From NCBI GenBank assembly GCA_002069885.1, contig MWCD01000037.1:1-39751 (forward strand): DNA of 39,751 nucleotides, read 5' to 3'. The notes under the pieces were generated by a model. The model did no database searches. It was not told the DNA's origin and saw only the letters and a list, made by a program, of their open reading frames with translations. This document shows positions 1-6,451 of the stretch, in pieces. The stretch is from a bacterium ADurb.Bin236. Its GTDB lineage: Bacteria; UBP15; UBA6099. The stretch's first letter is position 1, and the number at the start of each line of letters is the position of its first letter. The translations under genes and the position numbers were made by a program.

Positions 1-1098
1 CCCGCCGCTCCCATAAACGCTGTGACAGTTTCCACTTCCTGCGGATTTGTTGACGCTTCTCAACCTACCGGCTACACCTGCAAACAGCAGAAGACCATAG
101 GGACGCCAACCTACAATCTGGTTGAATACCCGCGAACCGCGACTGATGACTACGAATATCAGATTGTCGCCGACGGGCACACCAGAGGGGTGATAAAACT
201 TCTCGTGGTTGACCAGTACGGCAACGCAATCGCCGGAGAGGACGTCAATTTCGTTGTTTCCGGCCTAACGGGCGCGGTCGTTTCTCCGGCGTCCGCCACT
301 ACGGACGCGGACGGAAAAATTACCGCGGAGATAACTTCTACAGCAGTCGGCTCGGCTCTCGTCAGGGTTGACCTCGCCGATTACGCGTATGACTACGGCG
401 TGTCGTTCGCCGCGACCTTCAAAGCCGACGACAGGACTCCGCCCACCATCGCGCGGTTCGACAGCAAGACGCTTGTGGACGGCGACTATGTGGACGCTCT
501 CGGTCCTATCGTAATCAGCGTCGTTCTAGACGACCCCGGGGACAATGCGGTGGGAATCAACTTGGCGGACGCGGGCGCAATAACAGTCGCCGTGAAAGCC
601 GTCGGCGGCGGAACGGTGAACGGCGTGACGAACAAGACCGGGTGCGACTCCGAATTGGACTTGTCCGACTGCGTGGTGAGCTGGGAGCCGTTTGTCAGCA
701 TGACTGCCGGCTCTTACGAAGTGACTCTGACCGTCAAAGACAGGAATGGGAATGAACAGACGCAGGCGTGGACGGTGGTTGTGGAGGGGAGCGCGGCGCT
801 CAAGGACGTGTTGGCAGGCCCCGGCGTGTTCGATCCCCGGAGCGGACAGCCCATGACGATTTCGTTCCAGTCTTCCGAGGCGGGCGCGGTCGTGACTCTG
901 GAAATCTATAACAGGTCTGGCCAACTGATACACCGGGATGTGCTGGTGGCCGACGCCGGATACAACTATTTCGAGTGGGCGGGACGCACGCTCTATGGCA
1001 ATTTGCCCGGCAACGGTATTTACATTTTCAGGCTGACGGCCAATATGGCGGGGCAAGTGACTTCTCAGACGGGTAAATTGGCGGTGTTTAAACCGTAA
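1..1098 (+). CDS. Secreted Ig-like protein with FlgD-type C-terminal domain (5' partial)
   Basis: The reading frame is open from the first base, so the gene begins before the window and the in-frame GTG at 22 is probably internal. About residues 55-135 look like a bacterial Ig-like (Big_1/invasin-type) domain, with VVDQYGNAIAGEDV followed by a TTDADGK turn. A second Ig-like module follows, with VTLTVKDRNGNEQ. The last ~90 residues resemble the FlgD Ig-like domain found at the C-termini of many secreted proteins (FDPRSGQPMTISF, EIYNRSGQLI, LPGNGIYIFRLTA). The protein is likely extracellular or cell-surface; the export signal would be in the missing N-terminus. It lies 61 bp upstream of a PorV-like outer-membrane gene. 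Specific function is unknown. Domain calls are by eye. Confidence 0.8.
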   Translation, partial: PAAPINAVTVSTSCGFVDASQPTGYTCKQQKTIGTPTYNLVEYPRTATDDYEYQIVADGHTRGVIKLLVVDQYGNAIAGEDVNFVVSGLTGAVVSPASATTDADGKITAEITSTAVGSALVRVDLADYAYDYGVSFAATFKADDRTPPTIARFDSKTLVDGDYVDALGPIVISVVLDDPGDNAVGINLADAGAITVAVKAVGGGTVNGVTNKTGCDSELDLSDCVVSWEPFVSMTAGSYEVTLTVKDRNGNEQTQAWTVVVEGSAALKDVLAGPGVFDPRSGQPMTISFQSSEAGAVVTLEIYNRSGQLIHRDVLVADAGYNYFEWAGRTLYGNLPGNGIYIFRLTANMAGQVTSQTGKLAVFKP

Positions 1099-1159
1099 AC
1101 GGCAGCGCGCGAACGCGGCTTCCGGTCAACCAACTATACAGGGAACAGGTGCGACGACT

Positions 1160-2608
1160 TTGAAACTGACACTGATATCGAGAATGGCAATAGCCGCTCT
1201 GGCGGTCACGATTGCGGCGGCGGCGGGCGCGCGCGCTCAGGACGCCACCGCTCAGACCGACTTCTTCCGCGAAGGCTCCACCGCCCGCTCCTTCGGCATG
1301 GGCAATGCATTCGTCGCTGTCGCGGACGACATAGGAGCCGCTTATTGGAACCCCGCCGGGCTGGCCCTGCTTTCCGGCTCCACTTTCTCCACCACGAGGT
1401 CGACTCTCGACATCTTTGACCTTAACACCCAGACGCTTTCCTTCGCGGCTCCCGCCTACGGAGGCGTCGCCGCCCTCAACTTGGTTTACTCCTCCATCAG
1501 CGGCGGAATAGAGACCGAGTTCGATCCTATAACCGGCAGGCTCGTTCCGATCGGAACCTTCGAAGAAACCGATACCGCCTTCTCTATTTCCTACGGCAAG
1601 GAATATAAAGAGAATTTGTATCTCGGCGGAACGATCAAACACGCAATGCAGAAGGTGTCGCGGTTCAGCGCCTCCGGCTTTGGCCTAGACCTCGCCGCGC
1701 TTTATCAATATAACGACTACATTCGCGCCGGGCTTGTTCTTCAGAATGTCGGCGACATGGATATCGGCTCCGACACTATTCCGTTCAACGTCCGCGTTGG
1801 CGCTTCCATCGTCGTGCCTCAGGAGCCCAAACTCCTTATCGCCGTGTCTTACGAAACCGAATATTTAAACGAATCCGTGGCGTCAATTGGGGCAGAATAT
1901 CGCTTCGCTGAAAATCTGACCGCCCGCTTGGGCGGCAACGAAGACGGCCTTTCCGCCGGACTTGGCGTCCGCTACGACAAGTTCCATCTCGACTATTCTT
2001 TCAATAGAAACGACGATTCGGGGGACGAAAACAGATTGACGGTCGGCTACTACGTAGAGTCTCGAAAGAAGGCTCCGGAAAAGAAGGGGCAGGAGGCTCA
2101 AGCGACCGCGACTACGGAGTCCGAGCAGCCGAGGACGACTCCGTCAAGACCTGAAAGAGCAAAGAAAACAGAAGACGCAGCCCCCGCGCCGGAGAGCGCT
2201 TCCGCGCCCGCCGAAGACGAACCGCCCAAACGCGGTCGCGGCAAAAAAGACGACGAAGAAAAACCGGCGGCGACGGAACCCGCTCCGGCGGCGGAAGAGA
2301 CAGCCACAACGAGCGTCCCGAAACGAGGGACGATTTCCACGCCTGAACTGGTGGCTCAGCCGGAAAAGAAACAGGAAGCCGCAGTCGCGCTTCCTTCTCT
2401 GCCTTCCAAACCTGAAGTTCCAGCCGCTTCCGAAAGCGACATGAAACTTCAGCCTGTCGGCGGGGGAGATGGCCGCCGCGTCGAGCTTCCGGGGCTGGAC
2501 GACCTGTTGGGCGAACCCGAACCTCCGGAAGCGAGGATGTACCGCGAGGAGCAGTCGAGAAGAGATGGCCGCATCGGCGAAGGCTCATTCAAACTCGAAC
2601 CCAGATGA
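1160..2608 (+). CDS. PorV/UPF0164-family outer-membrane protein with long disordered tail
   Basis: 482 residues from a TTG start. The N-terminus is a signal peptide (KLTLISR, then an Ala/Val-rich core, likely cleaved after GARA near residue 26). The mature N-terminus has the PorV/PorQ/UPF0164 hallmark: SFGMGNAFVAVADDIGAAYW followed by NPAGLALL. Alternating beta-strand-like segments continue to about residue 305, consistent with a FadL/PorV-type barrel. Residues ~305-482 are low-complexity, rich in Ala, Pro, Glu and Lys, and not typical of the family. No type IX secretion genes are seen here, so a PorV role in that system cannot be assumed. An internal ATG at 1184 would shorten the signal peptide's basic head, so TTG is preferred. 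Confidence 0.75.
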   Translation: MKLTLISRMAIAALAVTIAAAAGARAQDATAQTDFFREGSTARSFGMGNAFVAVADDIGAAYWNPAGLALLSGSTFSTTRSTLDIFDLNTQTLSFAAPAYGGVAALNLVYSSISGGIETEFDPITGRLVPIGTFEETDTAFSISYGKEYKENLYLGGTIKHAMQKVSRFSASGFGLDLAALYQYNDYIRAGLVLQNVGDMDIGSDTIPFNVRVGASIVVPQEPKLLIAVSYETEYLNESVASIGAEYRFAENLTARLGGNEDGLSAGLGVRYDKFHLDYSFNRNDDSGDENRLTVGYYVESRKKAPEKKGQEAQATATTESEQPRTTPSRPERAKKTEDAAPAPESASAPAEDEPPKRGRGKKDDEEKPAATEPAPAAEETATTSVPKRGTISTPELVAQPEKKQEAAVALPSLPSKPEVPAASESDMKLQPVGGGDGRRVELPGLDDLLGEPEPPEARMYREEQSRRDGRIGEGSFKLEPR

Positions 2609-2638
2609 CGCCGGCGCGAACCGCCCGGAGGAGGTTTT

Positions 2639-3118
2639 GTGGCTGACGCAAAAAAAACGGGTTCCGCAAACAGCCTAGTGTGGTATTTATGCGTCATTCT
2701 CACATTGGCCTCTGCCGCCGTAGTCGCGGCGTTCGGCTTTTTTTATGCGGCAAATCAAAACAACATAGGCAGAAGGGTGGTTCTCATTATGGGCGCGGAA
2801 CCGCCTTCGGCTGATGCTAAGCTGAACGACGTCAGGCTGTGGCTGGACTCGTACTCGGATGCGCTTCCCGGCTGTCTCTGCGCGGTCGGCAGGCCCGCTC
2901 AGGAAGAGCCTATGCAGTCTATCCTGCTTTGCGTGGGTTTCAAAGAGGGCGAAAACGCCTGCGCTGCGCTCCCGGAAAAAATGCCCGGCGGGGTCACAGC
3001 GGCCGTGTCCTCGTTCTCCGATGCGGACACTTTAACTAGAGTTTTCTTCCTTCTTTCCCGTTTGGTTCCCGGCGACTGGATAAGTCCCCGGACGGACGCC
3101 CTGCTTCAAAAACCATAG
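2639..3118 (+). CDS. Hypothetical single-TM protein
   Basis: 159 residues from a GTG preceded by a strong GGAGGAGG ribosome site 4 nt upstream. There is one hydrophobic helix at about residues 13-38 (LVWYLCVILTLASAAVVAAF), then a soluble domain of about 120 residues containing four Cys. I do not recognise the family. It starts 30 bp after the PorV-like gene and is probably cotranscribed with it, so it may be an inner-membrane or periplasmic accessory of that surface locus. That role is inferred from position only. Confidence 0.6.
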   Translation: MADAKKTGSANSLVWYLCVILTLASAAVVAAFGFFYAANQNNIGRRVVLIMGAEPPSADAKLNDVRLWLDSYSDALPGCLCAVGRPAQEEPMQSILLCVGFKEGENACAALPEKMPGGVTAAVSSFSDADTLTRVFFLLSRLVPGDWISPRTDALLQKP

Positions 3119-3346
3119 ACTTATGCAACTTTGAATATGCAAGCCGTATAGAGCAAGGCATTGTTGAAATTTGCCGACAGAATACATTTTTCATAATCAA
3201 ACAAAGCCGATTTTGAATTGAACGAAGATCAACAAAATCGGCGTCCAAGAGTTTTTTGGGAAGAGGTGCGGGGAAACCTATTTTTGCAAAAAATGGTTTC
3301 CCCTCAAACTTCCTAACAAATTCAGTTGAGCATTGGTTTAAAATGC
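3119..3346 (+). other. Structured 3' region with two strong inverted repeats
   Basis: No credible gene lies in these 228 bases. There are two perfect-stem inverted repeats. The first is GCCGATTTTG at 3206-3215 pairing with CAAAATCGGC at 3233-3242 (17-nt loop). The second is GGGGAAACC at 3270-3278 pairing with GGTTTCCCC at 3295-3303, with further A/T pairing inside. Neither is followed at once by a T run. The region reads as a long structured 3' UTR ending in the terminator at 3347-3374, or as a small RNA. No known RNA family was recognised. Confidence 0.45.
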
Positions 3347-3374
3347 AAAACCGGGCCTGCGGCCCGGTTTTTTT
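3347..3374. terminator. Bidirectional rho-independent terminator
   Basis: The stem CCGGGCC / GGCCCGG has a TGC loop and is flanked by AAAA on the left and TTTTTTT on the right. On plus it ends transcripts from the PorV-like operon. On minus it also ends in TTTT, 30 bp past the stop of the 59-residue minus-strand gene. It sits exactly between the two convergent units. Confidence 0.9.
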
Positions 3375-3403
3375 AATATGATATTATGGCGTTCGGATGA
3401 CCG

Positions 3404-3583
3404 TTACGCCTTTATATCAATGCCGGTTTCGCTCACATCCGCAATGTTAGCCAGAGGCTCGGCCTGTGCGCGCACCGCTTTATTGAATGCCGAAAGCAAC
3501 TGGATTAGCGCCTCGCCTTGGCTTGAAAAAGACTTGTTCAACACCATGTTCAGACTGGTCATTCCCGCCGGTTCAACCGACAT
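3404..3583 (-). CDS. Small putative motility protein (YjfB-like), sigma-28 controlled
   Basis: 59 residues on the minus strand, ATG complementary to 3581-3583 and TAA at 3404-3406. It begins MSVEPAGMTSLNMVLNKSF and ends VSETGIDIKA. The product is a short, mostly helical, soluble protein. Length, helical body and the terminal G-I-D-I-K-A-like end resemble the YjfB 'putative motility protein' family, whose Bacillus member belongs to the sigma-D regulon. That similarity is from memory and modest. Support for a real gene: a GAAGG ribosome site 9 nt upstream, a near-consensus sigma-28 promoter at 3658-3685 and a terminator 30 bp downstream. It is the only minus-strand gene in the window. Confidence 0.7.
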   Translation of the reverse strand: MSVEPAGMTSLNMVLNKSFSSQGEALIQLLSAFNKAVRAQAEPLANIADVSETGIDIKA

Positions 3584-3657
3584 TGTAATCGCCTTCTTTC
3601 TTTTGCGCCGGATTTTTACGGTTTTCCCGGCGAATTAACTCTTCTCTGTTATGTGTT

Positions 3658-3685
3658 TTATCGGCAGTTTTTCGATGAAACTTTA
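3658..3685 (-). promoter_or_regulatory. Sigma-28 (FliA/SigD) promoter
   Basis: Read on the minus strand, TAAAGTTT (3685-3678), 12 nt, then GCCGATAA (3665-3658). Both halves match the sigma-28 consensus exactly. The spacing from TAAA to GCCGATAA is 16 nt; 15 is the enteric norm and 14-16 is accepted for SigD. The predicted start is near 3651, giving a leader of about 68 nt to the small minus-strand gene. Confidence 0.85.
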
Positions 3686-3704
3686 GCCCGGCGCGAAAAA
3701 TAGT

Positions 3705-3710
3705 TAGAAT
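3705..3710 (+). promoter_or_regulatory. Possible -10 element of mnmA promoter
   Basis: TAGAAT lies 37 nt before the mnmA ATG. A weak -35 (TTTAGC at 3682-3687) is 17 nt upstream and overlaps the outer edge of the divergent sigma-28 promoter, so the two could interfere. This is a weak call because of the poor -35. Confidence 0.35.
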
Positions 3711-3747
3711 CATGTTATGTCGCGCTGCGCGCGGGAGAGGCGTTTTT

Positions 3748-4863
3748 ATGAACGGAAAGGGCAATAAAGTCGCTGTGGCGATGAGCGGGGGAGTGGACAG
3801 CTCCGTTGCGGCTTTGCTGTTGAAAGAGCAGGGCTTTGAGGTGGCCGGGTTCCACATGAGTTTGTTCGACGCGGCGGAAGGCGGCGGCGCGGCTCCCGGC
3901 GCGTGTTGTTCAGAGGAATCTTCTTTGGCCGCACGCGCGGTGTGCGACATCATCGGAGCCGATTTCTTCTGTCTTGACTTAAAAGAAGCGTTCAGAAACT
4001 CGGTTATCGTCCCATTCGTCGAATCATACCTCGCGGGCCGCACCCCGAACCCGTGCGTCGAGTGCAACAGAGCAGTAAAGTTCGACGCGCTGCTCAAGGA
4101 CATTAAAGGACTCGGATTCGATTTCCTTGCGACCGGGCATTACGCGCGGCGTGAACGCGACGGCGACAGGTGGCGGTTGCGGAGGGGCGCGGACAGCCTC
4201 AAGGATCAGTCTTATTTCCTTTACATACTGGATTCGGCCGCGCTCGAATCAATCCTTTTTCCTCTCGGAGAACTGAAAAAAGAGGAAGTGCGCCGGATCG
4301 CCGTCCGGGCGGGCCTCCCATCCGCCGAAAGAGAGGAAAGCCAAGATATTTGTTTCGCCGGGGAAGAGGCGTATGAACAGGTGATAGAGCGCGCGCGGCC
4401 CGGGGGATTTGCTCCCGGCCCGATTTTCGATGTTTCCGGAAAAGAAATCGGCCGACACTCAGGAATAGTCAACTACACGGTGGGACAGAGGCGCGGAATG
4501 GGCGTGAGCGCCGCCGAACCATTGTACGTGCTTAAAATTCTGGGGTCTGAAAACGCGATAATTGCAGGGCCGAGAAGCGAGCTTGCGGCGTCGGGGCTGG
4601 CTTTCGCCGAAGCCGTTTTTCAGTTTGGCGAGCCTCGCCTAGGCGCCTTTTACGACGCGGTGGTCAGGCATAAGTCAAAACCTGTGAAAGCAGAATATAA
4701 GGGGATATATCGCTGTGGCCAAGCAGAAGCGGCGGGACGACGCTTGCATTCCATAATATTCGAAAATTCCGTCGACGGAATAGCCCCCGGACAGAGCGTG
4801 GTTCTTTACGACGGGGACATGGTGGCGGGCGGCGGAATAATCGAAAAAGCGATTGAAAAATAA
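3748..4863 (+). CDS. mnmA: tRNA-specific 2-thiouridylase MnmA
   Basis: 371 residues. The enzyme activates U34 of Glu, Gln and Lys tRNAs with ATP and transfers sulfur to form 2-thiouridine in the cytoplasm. The P-loop is AMSGGVDSSVAALLL at residues 11-25. NPCVECNR holds Cys103 and Cys106, and SQDICFAG holds Cys202. TGHYAR and DQSYFL are further family motifs. The Cys103/Cys202 pair corresponds to the catalytic and persulfide cysteines of E. coli; Cys106 makes a CxxC. ATG 3748 is chosen over the in-frame ATG at 3712 because GGGAG sits just upstream of it and MNGKGNKVAVAMSGG matches the usual N-terminus. The next gene starts 15 bp downstream. Confidence 0.95.
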   Translation: MNGKGNKVAVAMSGGVDSSVAALLLKEQGFEVAGFHMSLFDAAEGGGAAPGACCSEESSLAARAVCDIIGADFFCLDLKEAFRNSVIVPFVESYLAGRTPNPCVECNRAVKFDALLKDIKGLGFDFLATGHYARRERDGDRWRLRRGADSLKDQSYFLYILDSAALESILFPLGELKKEEVRRIAVRAGLPSAEREESQDICFAGEEAYEQVIERARPGGFAPGPIFDVSGKEIGRHSGIVNYTVGQRRGMGVSAAEPLYVLKILGSENAIIAGPRSELAASGLAFAEAVFQFGEPRLGAFYDAVVRHKSKPVKAEYKGIYRCGQAEAAGRRLHSIIFENSVDGIAPGQSVVLYDGDMVAGGGIIEKAIEK

Positions 4864-4878
4864 GGCGGAGACCTAGAC

Positions 4879-5604
4879 TTGAGCAACATGGCGGCGCTGA
4901 TACTGTCGATACTGCTTGCGGCGTTGCCGTCGGGTCGCGAGGCCGCGCGGCGCGTTGAGTCCGAACTTGCGCGAGACGTGAGCGCGGAAAAAATCTCAGT
5001 GGCAATCAAAGGGGAAGCGGTGTCAGGAGCGTTGTGGAGCGCGGAAAGCGTAACGGTCGCGTTGTCCGGGTGGGAAACGGATTCCGGACGCGCGACGAGC
5101 GCAAAGATTGTCTTCAAGTCGCCTCGCGCAAGGATGGAAAAAGGCGCATGGAAGCTTTACGGTTGCGAAAAGACAACTGTAGAAATCAGATTCAGCGAAG
5201 AGGACATTTGGACGGCCGCGGCGTTGAGGGCAAGCGGAGCGCAGATTGCTTCGCTGGAGTTCCTCGGCGGAGCGAAGATATTAATAAAAGGAATATATCA
5301 GATGTATATGGGGATACCCGTTCCGTTCGCGGTCGCGGGGGAGCCGGCGGTCAGGGGCGGCTCGGAAATAATTCTCGCCGCTCCGCTTGAGACAACGGTG
5401 GCGGGCGTCAGGCTAAGCCGCCGCGCGGACGTTTATGTGTTGCGTATCGTCAATCCTCTGGCGAATTTCGACGATTGGGACGTGTCATCCGCGCTGCTTG
5501 GCGACGGGGCGTTCGGCCCCGGTTGCTGGATGTCGATGTCGCTCAAATCTGCAAAAATCAGGAATGGATTTCTTGAGGTTTCCGGGCAACTGAAGGGGCG
5601 GTAG
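4879..5604 (+). CDS. DUF2993/LmeA-like lipid-binding protein
   Basis: 241 residues from TTG, with GGCGGAG 8 nt upstream. The N-terminus is a short signal-like hydrophobic stretch (MAALILSILLAALPSG). EAARRVESELAR and a following amphipathic beta pattern resemble the DUF2993 (LmeA-type) family of secreted phospholipid-binding proteins. Repeated beta segments continue to the C-terminus (MSMSLKSAKIRNGFLEVSGQ). It is probably periplasmic or membrane-associated and cotranscribed with mnmA. Family assignment is by pattern only; the physiological substrate is unknown. Confidence 0.55.
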   Translation: MSNMAALILSILLAALPSGREAARRVESELARDVSAEKISVAIKGEAVSGALWSAESVTVALSGWETDSGRATSAKIVFKSPRARMEKGAWKLYGCEKTTVEIRFSEEDIWTAAALRASGAQIASLEFLGGAKILIKGIYQMYMGIPVPFAVAGEPAVRGGSEIILAAPLETTVAGVRLSRRADVYVLRIVNPLANFDDWDVSSALLGDGAFGPGCWMSMSLKSAKIRNGFLEVSGQLKGR

Positions 5605-5981
5605 CGGCCCTCTTTTAGAAGGCTGCGACAGAGGAGTTTTTGGACGTTTCAGTCTGTGCCTTTTCGAGTTTCATAGCGAAATATAGCTCATCCGTTACAA
5701 CAACAAAAAGTGGCGAAAAAGGCGCGGAACCGACGCCTCTATGTTTTTTGCGGAAAACTTGTCAAGCCTTGTGTCAAGGTCATATGAATCAGAGCTGGGA
5801 GGGTACTTGTGAAGGAATCGAAAACCGAAACAAGAGATGGCAGAGGTTGACATAATGAGGCGGCAAATGTTGTCTAAAGAGGCGAAAGCTAACCAATGTG
5901 CGCAAAAGCGGTAAAAGGCGATAATTGATAATCATAGTAATCCATGGTTTGCAAAAGCGCTGAAAAATTTTTAATATGGGG
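5605..5981 (+). other. Intergenic region without a convincing gene
   Basis: No ORF here has a ribosome site and family resemblance. A 71-codon TTG frame at 5640-5855 is judged spurious. The notable contents are a weak hairpin at 5720-5738 and, at its right edge, the promoter of the H1-like gene. Confidence 0.5.
5720..5749 (+). terminator. Possible weak terminator after the mnmA operon
   Basis: An imperfect stem GGCGCG/CG-A-CGCC (5721-5737) has a GAAC loop, extended by an A-T pair. It is followed 5 nt later by TTTTTT at 5744-5749. It lies 115 bp past the preceding stop. The distance between stem and T run weakens the call. Confidence 0.3.
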
Positions 5982-6009
5982 TTGACATTACGGATATGAG
6001 AAGTAATAT
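5982..6009 (+). promoter_or_regulatory. Sigma-70-type promoter for the H1-like gene
   Basis: TTGACA at 5982-5987, a 16-nt spacer, then TAATAT at 6004-6009. The predicted start is near 6016, 37 nt before the ATG. The sequence around it is AT-rich compared with its neighbours. Confidence 0.75.
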
Positions 6010-6052
6010 ATGTAACTATAGTCAGTATTTTCTATACGAAGGGAGGTGCAAA

Positions 6053-6244
6053 ATGGCGAAGAAGGTAGCGAAAAAGGCAGCCCCGAAGAAAGTTGTAAAA
6101 AAGGCGGCTCCGAAGAAAAAAGCCGCGAAGAAGGTCGTGAAGAAAGCGGCCCCGAAGAAAGTCGTGAAAAAGGCGGCCCCGAAGAAAGTCGTGAAAAAGG
6201 CGGCCCCGAAGAAAGTCGCGAAAAAAGTAGCGAAAAAGAAATAA
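6053..6244 (+). CDS. Lysine/alanine-rich histone H1-like protein
   Basis: 63 residues made almost wholly of Lys, Ala, Val and Pro. It begins MAKKVAKKAAPKK and repeats a KKVVKKAAP unit about four times, like the tail of eukaryotic histone H1 and bacterial Hc1/Hc2- or BpH1-type proteins. It is expected to bind DNA (or RNA) non-specifically through charge. The ATG at 6053 is chosen because GGGAGGTG lies 5 nt before it; an upstream in-frame ATG at 5996 falls inside the promoter. The gene is monocistronic, with promoter at 5982-6009 and terminator at 6278-6306. Repeats at DNA level make copy-number change by slippage likely. Confidence 0.85.
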   Translation: MAKKVAKKAAPKKVVKKAAPKKKAAKKVVKKAAPKKVVKKAAPKKVVKKAAPKKVAKKVAKKK

Positions 6245-6277
6245 CGCATTCCCGAAGCAATTTGAATCGCATTATCG

Positions 6278-6306
6278 AAAAAGGGGAACAACAGTTCCCC
6301 TTTTTT
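6278..6306 (+). terminator. Rho-independent terminator of the H1-like gene
   Basis: The stem AAGGGGAAC (6281-6289) pairs with GTTCCCCTT (6294-6302) around a 4-nt loop. It is preceded by an A run and followed by T to 6306, 34 bp after the stop codon. Confidence 0.9.
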
Positions 6307-6382
6307 GATGTCTTAAAAAATGCGACCCGGCGTTGTCCGACGACGGAAGAAACGACCCCCGGCAGGGAATAAGGCTATCGTG

Positions 6383-6411
6383 TTGAAGCGCGGCGGCGCG
6401 GATGGTACAAT
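6383..6411 (+). promoter_or_regulatory. Promoter of the PIN-TRAM/ispF/rlmB operon
   Basis: TTGAAG at 6383-6388, a 17-nt spacer, then TACAAT at 6406-6411. A TG one base upstream makes an extended -10 (TGGTACAAT). The predicted start is near 6418, about 34 nt before the ATG at 6452. Confidence 0.7.
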
Positions 6412-6451
6412 TGAGCAAAACGGCCGGGCGGCTCCGAAAGGGAGATTCCGC

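Noticed and set aside
3206-3303. The two hairpins as terminators or an insertion-sequence end
   Set aside because: Neither stem is followed directly by a T run, and there is no transposase or target duplication nearby.
3573-4103. 176-codon minus-strand frame across mnmA
   Set aside because: It is a shadow of mnmA with low-complexity Ser/Pro/Thr content; the real minus-strand gene here is in a different frame at 3404-3583.
5640-5855. 71-codon TTG frame in the gap before the H1-like gene
   Set aside because: No ribosome site, mixed composition, no family resemblance and no operon context.
5846-5880. TTGACA at 5846 as a second promoter
   Set aside because: The -10 at proper spacing is poor (TTGTCT) and a much better promoter lies at 5982-6009.
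6053-6244. CRISPR-like or minisatellite array
   Set aside because: The repeats are short, in-frame and encode the H1-like protein; there are no spacers.
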